Source: Bdellovibrio bacteriovorus HD100
GTDB taxonomy: Bacteria; Bdellovibrionota; Bdellovibrionia; Bdellovibrionales; Bdellovibrionaceae
NCBI RefSeq assembly: GCF_000196175.1
Contig: NC_005363.1
Span: 3,534,001 to 3,598,000, forward strand
DNA: 64,000 nucleotides
Reading direction: 5' to 3'
Part shown: in pieces, positions 52,512 through 61,329 of the stretch
Layout of the letters: every line of letters starts with the position of its first letter
How positions within the stretch are numbered: position 1 is the first letter of the stretch
Program-made: the position numbers and the translations under genes
The notes under the pieces: generated by a model
Database searches by the model: none
Told to the model about the DNA's origin: nothing
Seen by the model: only the letters and a program-made list of their open reading frames with translations

Positions 52512-53264
52512 CTAAGTCTCGGAAAGGAATTCCACCAGATACTGGGATTCCTTCATCGTTTTGACGATGTCCTTATAGTTTTCAACGTACTTTTCGACCA
52601 AGCCCCAGAAGTGACTGGAATGGTTCATGTGCTGCAAATGGGCCAGCTCATGCACGATCACATAGTCGATGATTTCCTGGGTAAACACAATCAGACGCCA
52701 ATTCAAGTTGATCACCTTACGCGAAGAGCAACTGCCCCAGCGGGTCTTTTGTTCGCGGAATTTGACTTGTGACGGATGCAGGTTCATTTCTCCGGCCCAG
52801 AACTTCACGCGTTCACTTAAGAAATCCACGGCTTCGCGTTTATAGAAGTGGCGGATTTCTTTGAGGGCGGTCGGATGCTCTTCAATCAGGGAACTGGCAC
52901 TCCAGTCGTTTCTTGGAATGTGAAGCAGCAGGTGTTCGTCCGTCACCGACACAAAGGTCTTTTTGTGAAGGGTGATGACCACTTTCAGTTTTCGTTCTTT
53001 GCCTTTGAAAGGGAAGTTTTCATAGGCTTTGATCTTTTTATCCGGAAACTTTTCGGCGATTTCCTGGAACTTTTCAAAGTTCTTTTCAATCCAGTCTTTT
53101 TTCGTCATCAGAAAATCAACGATGACCTTCTGAGGCGTGCTTTTCGCCGCAACCACTTTGATGGGTTTATTAGGATAAAGATAAATGGAAACCGAGCGAC
53201 GAAAGTTCCGTCGATGCACCTCTACAGGCCATTTTGCGAAGAGAAAAGTTTCTTTGCCGCTCAT
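52512..53264 (-). CDS. YgjP-like (DUF45) zinc metallopeptidase, chromosomal copy
   Basis: 250 residues. Zinc motif HELAHLQHMNHSSHFW in VIVHELAHLQHMNHS, with REQKTRWGSCSSRKVINLNWRL before it. This is the canonical YgjP form (HExxH then NHSxxFW). The N-terminal half (FAKWPVEVHRRNFRRSVSIYL) follows the family. A second family member sits in the restriction island at 38.8-39.5 kb. Function in the cell is not established. Confidence 0.92.
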   Translation of the reverse strand: MSGKETFLFAKWPVEVHRRNFRRSVSIYLYPNKPIKVVAAKSTPQKVIVDFLMTKKDWIEKNFEKFQEIAEKFPDKKIKAYENFPFKGKERKLKVVITLHKKTFVSVTDEHLLLHIPRNDWSASSLIEEHPTALKEIRHFYKREAVDFLSERVKFWAGEMNLHPSQVKFREQKTRWGSCSSRKVINLNWRLIVFTQEIIDYVIVHELAHLQHMNHSSHFWGLVEKYVENYKDIVKTMKESQYLVEFLSET

Positions 53265-53309
53265 CAGTCAGAGAATGACTTAAGCCTTAAAAACTGGCAA
53301 GATCTGATA

Positions 53310-54284
53310 ATGGATAAAAGCTCTTCTTTTTACAGTCTGGACCCCGAAAAAGTGCTGCTGGCAGCCGAACACGCGGGCTTTTATCCTACCGGCGAATTCA
53401 CGCAGCTGAATTCCTATGAAAACCGCGTTTTTGATATCAAGCTGGAACAGCCTTGTACGCCGGACGCTCAAAGCAACAACGTCATCGCCAAGTTCTATCG
53501 CCCCCAGCGCTGGAGCAAAGAAGCCATCCTGGAAGAGCATGAATTTCTTCTTTCATTGAAAGCTGAAGGCATCCCCGCAGTAGCGCCCCTTTTACAAGGT
53601 CATGATTCGACTTTGCAGGAAGTCGACGGCATGTACGTCGCCTTTTTCCCGAAAGTTCTGGGCCGTATGCCGCAAGAATTTTTATCCGGAGAACTGCATA
53701 AGGTCGGCCGCCTGATGGCGCAGGTTCATAACGTCGGCGCCAGAAAGCCTGCTCCGCACCGTCCGGTGCTGGATACAAGCTACTATGGCGGCTGGGAAAC
53801 TTTGGACCATTTGCAGGACTGGATCACCCCGGAACTGCGCGATCGCTACAACATCGCGGCGGAAGATATTCTGTATGCGATCGATGACAGCTTCGACACG
53901 TCTGAATTTATTCGCATCCACGGCGACTGCCACAAGGGGAATCTGCTGAACAACGGCAAAGAGTTCTTCCTGGTGGATTTCGATGATTTCGTCAACGGCC
54001 CGGTCATTCAGGATTTCTGGATGCTGCTATCCGGGGACGAAGACAGTCTGGATGACGAGCGCATGCAGATCATTCAAGGCTATGAAGAACTGCGCGAATT
54101 CCCGGATCATCAGTGGTCATGGATTCCGATGCTGCGAGGGCTTCGCATCATCATGTACGCTGGCTGGATCGCCAAACGCTGGACCGATCCAAGCTTCCCA
54201 AGACTGTTCCCCGAGTACAATAAATACACTTATTGGGCCGAGGAAGTTGAAGCCTTGGAAAAGATCGCCTGGAAAATCGGATAA
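53310..54284 (+). CDS. srkA: SrkA/YihE-like stress-response kinase
   Basis: 324 residues from the ATG at 53310; a longer open frame upstream lies antisense to the peptidase gene and is rejected. Motifs: GEFTQLNSYENRVFDI and IAKFYRPQRWSKEAILEEH (nucleotide-binding lysine), RIHGDCHKGNLL (catalytic aspartate), LVDFDDF (metal aspartate). The layout and length match E. coli SrkA, a kinase of the aminoglycoside-phosphotransferase fold that protects against stress-induced death. Confidence 0.92.
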   Translation: MDKSSSFYSLDPEKVLLAAEHAGFYPTGEFTQLNSYENRVFDIKLEQPCTPDAQSNNVIAKFYRPQRWSKEAILEEHEFLLSLKAEGIPAVAPLLQGHDSTLQEVDGMYVAFFPKVLGRMPQEFLSGELHKVGRLMAQVHNVGARKPAPHRPVLDTSYYGGWETLDHLQDWITPELRDRYNIAAEDILYAIDDSFDTSEFIRIHGDCHKGNLLNNGKEFFLVDFDDFVNGPVIQDFWMLLSGDEDSLDDERMQIIQGYEELREFPDHQWSWIPMLRGLRIIMYAGWIAKRWTDPSFPRLFPEYNKYTYWAEEVEALEKIAWKIG

Positions 54285-54307
54285 GCTACTGCCTCAGCGT
54301 CGACTTC

Positions 54308-54640
54308 CTAATCGCCAACGTTGAAGTTCATATTCATTTGCGGGCCGGAATTTTGTGATTTCGAATTGTCGGCCTTGCTATTATTTAAGGATTTTAACTT
54401 CACATCACTCAGACAGGTTTCATATCCGGCTTCACCTTCCTTGATGGTGCGCCCGGTGATGTCTATACAACTGGAAGAAAAAGTAACCTTGGATTTGGCT
54501 TTTTTTGATAGCTCAGCAGGCATCCCTTCCATTTCCATGGTTCCAAAACCTTCGGGCACGGGAACCTTGGTGGTCGTTTCTTCAGAATAGCCTGAACAAC
54601 TAAACGCCAACATAAAGATAATGACCATGAAATTCCTCAT
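54308..54640 (-). CDS. Small predicted lipoprotein
   Basis: 110 residues from the ATG at 54640 (GGGGG before it). Signal ends LAFSC, a lipobox. The mature part holds two cysteines and ends with an Asn/Gly/Met-rich tail (NSGPQMNMNFNVGD). Not recognised. Confidence 0.65.
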   Translation of the reverse strand: MRNFMVIIFMLAFSCSGYSEETTTKVPVPEGFGTMEMEGMPAELSKKAKSKVTFSSSCIDITGRTIKEGEAGYETCLSDVKLKSLNNSKADNSKSQNSGPQMNMNFNVGD

Positions 54641-54710
54641 AACTAACCCCCACTTTGCGGGTATTCCAACCAAGAATTCCTCTGAAATCAATAGGAATTC
54701 CATCTCATAA

Positions 54711-54739
54711 AAAAAGCCCTATCTTATTCAGGATAGGGC
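54711..54739 (-). terminator. Terminator after the H1-like gene
   Basis: GCCCTATC and GATAGGGC pair; on the minus strand a T-run follows. Confidence 0.9.
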
Positions 54740-54767
54740 CTCTTTCATTTGCTCATTGCGCCGACAA

Positions 54768-55556
54768 TCAACGACGGCGCAAAGCTGGATTGATGGAATT
54801 TGAAGGCAGGATTTCGCTGGCCTGACGACCATGCAGGGCCTGACCGCCTTTTTTCAGGCTCTTTCTTGGCAGACGCATTTTCGGCTGCTGAGTCATGGCT
54901 CTTGAGAACTGCTCCTCTGATTTGGGTGCAAAGCTCAACTCATCTATAGTGGCCTCGCGACGTTGTTTGCCGTTTGTTGATGCCGGTCTTTTTCTAACGC
55001 CACTGGCTTTGATGATTTTGGATGTTCCCGCTTTTTTCATGCGGATTGATGGTTTGGACTTCATCTTCGCACTCATCGTGCGTTTGGCTTTCGCTGAACG
55101 AGTTAGTGAAGAAGACTTGGCTTTTTTGGCTGAAGCCGATTTAGGGGCACTGATTCGTTTACTTGCCGTCTTTCTGGTTGGTTTAGCGGAAACAGCTTTT
55201 CTGACGGGTTTTGCAGAAATGGCGGCTTTAGCTGACTTGCCACGACCTGCGGCGGATTTTTTGGATCTTTTCAGTTGCGAGCGGAATTTTCTAAGACAGG
55301 CATTCAGCTCATTCATGCGATAACGAATCAATCGCGCACTGCCGATCTTTTCGTCCGGTCCTCTCCACGCGTGCTGAAGGCTTTCTTTATCGCTCAGGCG
55401 CACGCGATAGCTTTGAATCAGCTTTTGGCAGCGTTCGATGTGTTCATTTAATCTTGTCGGCGAAAGATGATGAAGGGTTTCCGGGAAACTGTCTTTCACA
55501 AGTTGGTATTCTGCCCGTGGAAAATTGCGGCGAGCAGTCTGTAGTTCGTCTCTCAT
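54768..55556 (-). CDS. Histone-H1-like basic protein
   Basis: 262 residues. Residues 1-95 are mixed and helical (RRNFPRAEYQLVKDSFPETLHH, DEKIGSARLIRYRMNELNACLRKFRS). From about 95 to 200 the protein is dominated by Lys, Ala, Ser and Arg with PVRKAV / PTRKTA / RSAKAKRTMSAKMKS text, resembling the tails of H1-like and Hc1 nucleoid proteins. The last 60 residues are less basic. Probably binds nucleic acid; the helical N-terminus may fix its place. No partner genes nearby. Confidence 0.7.
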   Translation of the reverse strand: MRDELQTARRNFPRAEYQLVKDSFPETLHHLSPTRLNEHIERCQKLIQSYRVRLSDKESLQHAWRGPDEKIGSARLIRYRMNELNACLRKFRSQLKRSKKSAAGRGKSAKAAISAKPVRKAVSAKPTRKTASKRISAPKSASAKKAKSSSLTRSAKAKRTMSAKMKSKPSIRMKKAGTSKIIKASGVRKRPASTNGKQRREATIDELSFAPKSEEQFSRAMTQQPKMRLPRKSLKKGGQALHGRQASEILPSNSINPALRRR

Positions 55557-55649
55557 AACTGGCTCCTCGGTTAGAGTGATGTTGCTGACTCTAGTTTAGA
55601 GAACTCTTCCCGGGTGGCCTTTAAAATCATGTCCTTGCTGTTATAAAAC

Positions 55650-55672
55650 AAGAGCCGCACAAAGCGGCTCTT
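55650..55672 (-). terminator. Terminator after the 172-residue secreted protein
   Basis: AAGAGCCGC and GCGGCTCTT with a five-base loop. The minus strand continues TTGTTTTA. Confidence 0.85.
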
Positions 55673-55691
55673 GAAATTGAAAGTCAGGCTC

Positions 55692-56210
55692 TTACTGGCC
55701 CAAAGTAACGGTATTCAACTCGATCGTTTTTGTTCCTTTGTCCCCTGTGTGCATGACTTTCACCACGCCAAATGGAACATCCCCCATCCACATTGTCATG
55801 GTTCCATCATCGTCATCATCATGCTTGCCAAGGCCTACAAAGTCCTCGTCAGACTTCGTAAACTTACAAGTGCTGAAGGTGCCCGCTGGAACGGTCACGT
55901 CCTCAAGCATTCCTCCCCTTGCCACGCAATTTGTCTGGACAGTGGTCCACTTTTCCGGAGTCCACATTTTTTTAGCGTACTTCGTTTCCATTTTTTCCCA
56001 CTTGCCCATTTTGTACCAGGATTTCACCAGCCACTTCATTGTGGTTGGATCCTGCTCAAGAACTTCTTTAGAACCCAACACCTCTGTAGAAGTGCCATCA
56101 GTACCAACTACCGTGCCCTTCCATTCCACTTTATCCCCCACCATCGGATACGCCACCGCGTAGTTCGCCGCCAGGAATACTAAGCCCGCAATAATATTTT
56201 TTACTTTCAT
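55692..56210 (-). CDS. Secreted hypothetical protein
   Basis: 172 residues. Signal peptide (IIAGLVFLAANYAVA). The mature region has two cysteines (QTNCVARGG and FSTCKF), and an acidic run GKHDDDDDGTM near residue 130. A start with GGAGG at good spacing. No family recognised. Confidence 0.7.
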   Translation of the reverse strand: MKVKNIIAGLVFLAANYAVAYPMVGDKVEWKGTVVGTDGTSTEVLGSKEVLEQDPTTMKWLVKSWYKMGKWEKMETKYAKKMWTPEKWTTVQTNCVARGGMLEDVTVPAGTFSTCKFTKSDEDFVGLGKHDDDDDGTMTMWMGDVPFGVVKVMHTGDKGTKTIELNTVTLGQ

Positions 56211-56373
56211 AAAGACCTCCTCGTCTTGGTTTGGTTTGAATTTGGAAGCCTAGGTTGAACTGAAGAAAAAGTTCGGTCGTCCTTTTTCTGGGATAGCTGC
56301 AACCTTACACCCACCAAGACCCACAAGGCACAAGATGAAGACAATCTGCTTGTGATTGATCAGTAAAAAAACG

Positions 56374-56405
56374 ACAAAAGCCAGGTTGTGACGCCTGGCT
56401 TTTGT
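56374..56405 (-). terminator. Terminator after the esterase gene
   Basis: Perfect 12-base arms ACAAAAGCCAGG and CCTGGCTTTTGT with an 8-base loop. The T-run lies within the stem. Confidence 0.85.
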
Positions 56406-56428
56406 TAATTGAATGATATCTATTTCAA

Positions 56429-57244
56429 CTATTTATGGTTGATGAACCAGTTGGTGATCAGCTCGGGAGCTTCTTCCAGCCATTCGTGACGAGCCCAAGG
56501 GCTGACGAACATTTCGGTTTCAACACCCTGATTTTTCAGAGTCTCGTGATACGGATACATCGTGCGCACTGGAACCACCGGATCCAATCGGCCGTGCAGG
56601 AAGATTGTTGGTGGATGATTTTCCGGCACCTGCGCCGGAACAAAACACATCGGTCCACCGCAATCAGCATAAGATGCCGAGTGAACGGCCAAGGCTTTAA
56701 ACACCCCCGGGAAGGCCACCGCCATACGGCTGGAATGATATCCACCGCTGGAGATCCCTGTGGCATACAGACGATCCATGTTCAACTTCCCGAATTCCCC
56801 ATTCCCCATGGCTACTAATAGCTCTTCCACGAAATAGAAGTCTTCAGAAGTGTCATAATCAATGCCCACGATATTCGTCATCCATGCCACACCTTCAATC
56901 GCCGGCGGAGCAATCACCGCAAAGCCGGAATCAAGCAGTGTCTGGATCAGACGGATTTCGTTATAACCCCCAGCAATCATCAGACTGCTGCGGGAAAACT
57001 CCACCGGGAAAAGACTGCCCTGATACAGAATGACCGTGGGCCATCCCGCTTTCGGCGTTTTTCCCTTGGGCAGGGAGTATTTCACATGACGAGTCAGGTG
57101 CGGACCGGACACCAGCTTTTCCAAGTAAGGGCAGGTCATACGATCCACAAGTCCCGTGACTTCACAGTTCGACGCCTTCTTAGCCGCTTGAGCCGACAGA
57201 CTCATCGCCACAACACCAAAGACACCTGCTAAAAGTTTTTTCAT
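56429..57244 (-). CDS. Secreted esterase/depolymerase-like alpha/beta hydrolase
   Basis: 271 residues. Signal peptide (LLAGVFGVVAMSLSAQA). The nucleophile elbow is ATGISSGGYHSSRMA (G-x-S-x-G), acid in HGRLDPVVP, histidine in WARHEWLEEAP. It resembles the PHB-depolymerase/LpqC type of secreted esterases. Four cysteines in the mature region suggest disulfides. Substrate unknown; secretion is consistent with degrading external polymers. Confidence 0.85.
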   Translation of the reverse strand: MKKLLAGVFGVVAMSLSAQAAKKASNCEVTGLVDRMTCPYLEKLVSGPHLTRHVKYSLPKGKTPKAGWPTVILYQGSLFPVEFSRSSLMIAGGYNEIRLIQTLLDSGFAVIAPPAIEGVAWMTNIVGIDYDTSEDFYFVEELLVAMGNGEFGKLNMDRLYATGISSGGYHSSRMAVAFPGVFKALAVHSASYADCGGPMCFVPAQVPENHPPTIFLHGRLDPVVPVRTMYPYHETLKNQGVETEMFVSPWARHEWLEEAPELITNWFINHK

Positions 57245-57415
57245 CCGGGACTCCTTTGTCCAAACTAAAACCCGAGGCCACTATAAAGGCATCGGCCTTA
57301 GTTTGTCCCCTGAATCAGTTGACGGTTTTCCAAGTCTTTTGTCAAAAAGACCCTTTAAACCGCGACTCGGAAGCCCCGAAATACCACTTTGTCGTGGGAT
57401 AATCCGGTCAGCAAA

Positions 57416-57910
57416 CTAGTGGCACGACCACTTTGTGCCTTTTCCGGCCAGTTCTGCGCCTTGAACCTGCAAAGTCTTCAAAGTCATTGGGAAAAAGGAC
57501 TGCAAAGCCTGTGGCGTTTTTTGTTCCAAGATCATCAGGAACTCAAGGCCATTGCTGTTGGCAACATTCAAAACCAGCTGTTGATTGTTGTAGTTGTTCA
57601 CGCTGCCGGTCTTTCCTGGCTCGTCGCTGGAACCTTCCTTCGTGTATTGAACCTCGCTGCCACAATTACGGCTTGGGCATTTCCCGGCAATCCACGTTGA
57701 AAGATCGTAAGCCACTTTTCCTTGATCATCGAAAGTTACAAACAACTGCTGCAGGTTGCTGCCAGTGGCCGGGTCCGCTTCTTTCGTGCAGGTGATCTGC
57801 TTCGGGAAGTAACACTGATAGCTGCTGGCGCGATCCAGGAAACAATCTGCCTGCGCCGCTGTCGTGGAAAGAATCAAACCTGAAAGAACCATCAAAGACT
57901 TTAATTTCAT
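57416..57910 (-). CDS. Secreted cysteine-containing hypothetical protein
   Basis: 164 residues. Signal peptide ends AAQA. Six cysteines in the mature part (DCFLD, YQCYF, ITCTK, GKCPSRNCG, WSCH) suggest disulfide bonds. No family recognised. Divergent from a LysR gene, which may regulate it. Confidence 0.7.
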   Translation of the reverse strand: MKLKSLMVLSGLILSTTAAQADCFLDRASSYQCYFPKQITCTKEADPATGSNLQQLFVTFDDQGKVAYDLSTWIAGKCPSRNCGSEVQYTKEGSSDEPGKTGSVNNYNNQQLVLNVANSNGLEFLMILEQKTPQALQSFFPMTLKTLQVQGAELAGKGTKWSCH

Positions 57911-57996
57911 GACAACCTCCTACGTTGTTGGAGGCGAAATTATTTTCAAACAAAGTATTTGTATAATTCATATATTTCATTTTACTATGATTTTAA

Positions 57997-58869
57997 ATGA
58001 GTTTACTGAGCCCTTCCCTTGAAGCTTTCTGGGCCGTCGTCCAAAAGGGCACGGTCCTGGAAGCTGCTAAAATGGTAAATCTCACCCAGACAGGGGTGAC
58101 CCAACGAATCCGGAGCTTGGAAAAGCAACTGGGTGTGACGCTGTTCACCCGCTCCCGTAAAGGCATGCGTCTGACCCAGGAAGGGGAATCCCTTCTGCGC
58201 TATGTCCAGGTGGCCCGCGATCTCGAAGGGGACACCCTGTCTAAAATTTCCGGCAAAAAAGAATCCAGCTTCTTTGAAGTCTGTATCAGTGGAACTTCCA
58301 CGCTGATGCGTTCGCGGATCATCCCTAAAGCCAGCTTGGTGATGAAAAAGAATCCGAAGCTGCGTGTGCGCTTTGATATCACCGACACCGACAGTGTTTT
58401 AGGAAAACTAAAAACCGGCTTTGCCCAGATTGGGGCTTTGCCCGCAAATCAAGTGGGGCTGGAACTGGATTCCAAAACGCTCGCGCCGGAACGATATGTT
58501 CTGGTGGGAACTTCGGCGTGGAAGAAAAGAACGCTCGATGATATTTTAGCCAACGAGCCCATCATTGATTTTGATCCTCAAGATACGGTGACACTGGATC
58601 TGTTAAAGAAGTACAAACTTGCCGGAAAAGCGCAGAAATTGCGTAACTATGCCAACAACATCGATGCGCTGACCTACATGCTGCAACAGGGACTGGGGTA
58701 TTCCACTCTGACCGAAGAATTCGCGCGGCCTTATATAAAAGATGGCAGTCTTTGTCTTCTTGCGAGTGATTTGCATCTGGATTATTCCGTGGCGCTTGCA
58801 TGGTATCCACGCACAGAAATGCCGCCGTATTTCAAACAACTTGTCGAATCTCTGACAAAGAAAACGTAA
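57997..58869 (+). CDS. LysR-family transcriptional regulator
   Basis: 290 residues. Winged helix: AFWAVVQKGTVLEAAKMVNLTQTGVTQRIRSLEKQLGVTLFTRSRKGMRLTQEG. The effector domain follows to residue 290. In the divergent gap ACAAA-GTA-TTTGT at 57950-57962 is a small inverted repeat. Target could be the adjacent secreted protein gene. Confidence 0.94.
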   Translation: MSLLSPSLEAFWAVVQKGTVLEAAKMVNLTQTGVTQRIRSLEKQLGVTLFTRSRKGMRLTQEGESLLRYVQVARDLEGDTLSKISGKKESSFFEVCISGTSTLMRSRIIPKASLVMKKNPKLRVRFDITDTDSVLGKLKTGFAQIGALPANQVGLELDSKTLAPERYVLVGTSAWKKRTLDDILANEPIIDFDPQDTVTLDLLKKYKLAGKAQKLRNYANNIDALTYMLQQGLGYSTLTEEFARPYIKDGSLCLLASDLHLDYSVALAWYPRTEMPPYFKQLVESLTKKT

Positions 58870-58880
58870 TTCCGCATTTA

Positions 58881-58897
58881 AGTTCCAACTTGGAACT
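58881..58897. repeat. 17-base inverted repeat after LysR
   Basis: AGTTCCAA-C-TTGGAACT is a perfect palindrome just downstream of the LysR stop. The loop is too short for a terminator; it could be a binding site or part of the promoter region of the small gene at 58987. Confidence 0.5.
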
Positions 58898-58986
58898 GAC
58901 TCTGCTCAATGATTTCAAAAAATTTAGTTTACTTTTTCAGCATCTTCGCGGATATTTGAAATCACTCTATTGAAAGGAGGCCATCA

Positions 58987-59064
58987 ATGAAATTGATGAA
59001 CATTAATAAATCCAATCACCACGGATCCGCAGTCATCGGGATGGCCTCTGATATCCAATCATAG
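58987..59064 (+). CDS. 25-residue mini-ORF with perfect ribosome site
   Basis: AAAGGAGG lies six bases before ATG, the strongest ribosome site seen in the window. The product MKLMNINKSNHHGSAVIGMA then SDIQS has no known family. The small size and the strong signal suggest either a real small protein or a leader peptide. It lies 230 bases before the next gene. Confidence 0.5.
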   Translation: MKLMNINKSNHHGSAVIGMASDIQS

Positions 59065-59293
59065 GTACTCAGATTCAATCCCACGACAATTGAACTGCCA
59101 TTCTAAGAATTAAAACGCTTTGCTGCGTCTGATTCTCAGATCTTAACCCAAAACAATTTTTTTCAGTCCTACAGGCGCCTTCGCATGGGGCGATTCGTCT
59201 GATGGTCTGAAATTTCAACTCTTGCATCCGCACGGTCAAAACGGCCTTTTGCCACCGCGCTTTGCAAGCATCATTAATCCTGAGGAGGAAGCT

Positions 59294-59596
59294 ATGAACG
59301 CTCTAATGCGTAAAAAGAAAGAATGGGAATTCCAAAACGAACGATACTTTATGAGTCTCGTCGAAACCTCAGCTGATGTTTCTGTTGAAAGCGTGAAAAA
59401 GGCCGGTCAAGTAACAAGCTTCCTTCTGTACCTCGCGTACAAATCCACAAGGATGATGCTTGCATTGGCGTCTTGGACGATCAATGGACCGAAACTAGTG
59501 CGCTATTCAAATCCTGAAAAGTCTTTCGAGACTTTGGAGACAGAAATCATGCTGTTGGAAACCCGCTTACAAAACCCTTTCAGTCTGCAAAGGTAA
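59294..59596 (+). CDS. Small helical protein
   Basis: 100 residues from the ATG at 59294, preceded by GAGGAGG; an upstream start at 59222 is possible. It is helical with a weakly hydrophobic segment at about 43-65 (SFLLYLAYKSTRMMLALASW). Not recognised. Gap 59065-59293 holds no gene that I can see. Confidence 0.6.
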   Translation: MNALMRKKKEWEFQNERYFMSLVETSADVSVESVKKAGQVTSFLLYLAYKSTRMMLALASWTINGPKLVRYSNPEKSFETLETEIMLLETRLQNPFSLQR

Positions 59597-59611
59597 TCGG
59601 TGGAAGGGGGC

Positions 59612-60190
59612 TTAAATCCCCTTCTTTCCCAATTCGTAAGTTTTTTGCAGGAAGGCCTCAATCTGTGGGGCCTTTCTGTTTTTCACTTCATCAAACTGTG
59701 TGACCTTCACCGGTTTCACGCCACAGAATTCCAAAACAGTGGTTTTCATCATATGAATCGCCGGATTCCAGTTCACAAATTTGTTCCACCACCACGGTGC
59801 ATCCGTCGTGATGATCAGCCTGCCGGTGCGGCCTTTTAATAGACGATCCCAGAACGGATTGTTCTTGTGGTATTTAAAAGCAAAACCCGGCAGTAGCACC
59901 CGATCCAGAAAGCCTTTTAACAAAGCCGGCACTGTTCCCCACCAGATGGGATAAACGATCGCGATGTGCTCAGACCACAGGATGTCTTTTTGAATTTGCA
60001 CAAGATCTGGCTCTAGCTCCTGAATCTGCAAATAGCCCTTATGCAGGATCGGATCAAACTGCAAACGCGACAGATGCACAAGCTTCACGTCAAAGCCTGA
60101 TTCCTTTGCGCCATCAAAATATTTCTGTGCTAAAGATCCACAAAGGGCAGCCTCATTGGGGTGGCCATTCAGGATCAAAATCTTTTTCAT
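59612..60190 (-). CDS. Flavodoxin-fold NAD(P)H quinone reductase (MdaB/KefF-like)
   Basis: 192 residues. Opens ILNGHPNEAALCGSLAQKYFDGAKESGFDVKLVHL and has IVYPIWWGTVPALLKGFLDRVLLPGFAFKY, the flavodoxin_2 signature for FMN and quinone binding. Reduces quinones by two electrons. Its start overlaps the DoxX-like gene stop by four bases. The pair lies divergent from a TetR gene. Confidence 0.93.
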   Translation of the reverse strand: MKKILILNGHPNEAALCGSLAQKYFDGAKESGFDVKLVHLSRLQFDPILHKGYLQIQELEPDLVQIQKDILWSEHIAIVYPIWWGTVPALLKGFLDRVLLPGFAFKYHKNNPFWDRLLKGRTGRLIITTDAPWWWNKFVNWNPAIHMMKTTVLEFCGVKPVKVTQFDEVKNRKAPQIEAFLQKTYELGKKGI

Positions 60191-60633
60191 GCAACACCTC
60201 CGATATACAAAGCCACAATGAATGCGATCTGAACCAACCCTCGCTGCAAAACCGACAAAGGCTTGGCTCCCCGGAAACGGATGTCATGCTTGGCGGCGTA
60301 ATAGTTGGCCGGGAACACCAGAATCAGAAATACGATCAGAGCTTTGGCAGCAAAACGGCGTGTGACAGGATCTGCCAGATCAATAGCCCCCAGAATTTCC
60401 AGCGCTCCGGTCACATAGACCAAAAGCATTTTTGCCGGAAACACGGCCGGAATCATTTTCACAAACTCATGGCGAAGCGGCGTAAAGTGGCTAACCCCGG
60501 CAAAGAAAAAGACCTGAATCATGATCCACAATGGGACCTCATTCCAGGTGGCCAGCAGCCCGCCGGCTTTGGCCGCCAGTGCTAACAGGGAAAAAACGAC
60601 CAACATTCGATAAAAGGCATTGAGCTTCTTCAT
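60187..60633 (-). CDS. DoxX-like membrane protein
   Basis: 148 residues, four hydrophobic segments (MLVVFSLLALAAKAGGLLA; IMIQVFFFAGVSHFTPL; MLLVYVTGALEILGAIDLA; ALIVFLILVFPANYYAA). DoxX-like fold, often linked with quinone or redox genes. First gene of the pair with the quinone reductase. The inverted repeat of the presumed operator covers its start codon. Confidence 0.85.
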   Translation of the reverse strand: MKKLNAFYRMLVVFSLLALAAKAGGLLATWNEVPLWIMIQVFFFAGVSHFTPLRHEFVKMIPAVFPAKMLLVYVTGALEILGAIDLADPVTRRFAAKALIVFLILVFPANYYAAKHDIRFRGAKPLSVLQRGLVQIAFIVALYIGGVA

Positions 60634-60671
60634 GTTTACAATGTTAACATTAATGTGACCATTGTAAACAT
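60632..60671. promoter_or_regulatory. TetR operator with 12-base inverted arms
   Basis: ATGTTTACAATG at 60632-60643 and CATTGTAAACAT at 60660-60671 are perfect inverted arms, and TGTTAACA at 60642-60649 is a further palindrome. The site overlaps the DoxX-like start codon and lies between the divergent genes, so a repressor bound here would block both directions. Confidence 0.75.
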
Positions 60672-60697
60672 AGAAAGTGCGTGCTAGTCTTTATTTC

Positions 60698-61300
60698 ATG
60701 GCTAAGACATATCATCATGGTGACCTTAAAACGGCCGCCATTAAAAAGACCGTTGAAATCATTCAAAAAAAAGGCGAAGCCGATTTTACCTTGCGTGAGA
60801 TCGCCCAAAGCCTCAAAGTGAGCCACACCGCTGTTTACCGCCATTTTAAATCCAAGCAGGATCTGCTGTCCCATATCGCCGAAGAAGGTTTTCATAATCT
60901 GAATCAGGCCTTCAGCACTGAAATCGCCAAAGCGCGCAGTCCCCGTCAGAAGCTTTCCGCCTTGGGGCGCGCTTACATTGAGTTTGCCCTTTCCCATAGC
61001 GGCCACTATCGCAGCATGTTTCACCAGGAACTTCGCTGCGCCAAAGATCAGCGTCCCGAGCTGGAAGAAGTCGGCCTGCGTTCGTTCTCTATTTTGGTGG
61101 AATGCCTGCAAGAGGGAATGAAATCCCAGGTCTTCAGAAAGACCGACGCCCTGATCGCCGCTCGCTCCGTCTGGTCTGGCATTCATGGGTTTTCTGTATT
61201 GATGATCGATGGGCAGTTTCAAAGCCTGCAAAGCAGAACCTCGGTGGCCGAGGCGATCGAACAGCACCTGGCATTCCTGGAGCGTTCACTGCTAAAATAG
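60698..61300 (+). CDS. TetR-family transcriptional regulator
   Basis: 200 residues from the ATG at 60698; a start at 60677 is possible. Winged helix: YHHGDLKTAAIKKTVEIIQKKGEADFTLREIAQSLKVSHTAVYRHFKSKQDLL. The ligand domain contains RSMFHQELRC and ARSVWSGIHGFSVLMIDGQ, as in the TetR_C_13-like group. Probably represses the DoxX-like and quinone reductase genes through the palindromic site. Confidence 0.92.
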   Translation: MAKTYHHGDLKTAAIKKTVEIIQKKGEADFTLREIAQSLKVSHTAVYRHFKSKQDLLSHIAEEGFHNLNQAFSTEIAKARSPRQKLSALGRAYIEFALSHSGHYRSMFHQELRCAKDQRPELEEVGLRSFSILVECLQEGMKSQVFRKTDALIAARSVWSGIHGFSVLMIDGQFQSLQSRTSVAEAIEQHLAFLERSLLK

Positions 61301-61301
61301 A

Positions 61302-61323
61302 AAAAGGGTCTTTCGACCCTTTT
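61302..61323. terminator. Bidirectional terminator
   Basis: AAAAGGGTC and GACCCTTTT with a four-base loop. It serves the TetR gene and the converging lipoprotein gene. Confidence 0.85.
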
Positions 61324-61329
61324 ATCAGA

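Noticed and set aside
52848-53309. N-terminal extension of the SrkA-like kinase
   Set aside because: It is antisense to the YgjP peptidase gene, and the kinase domain begins normally at 53310.
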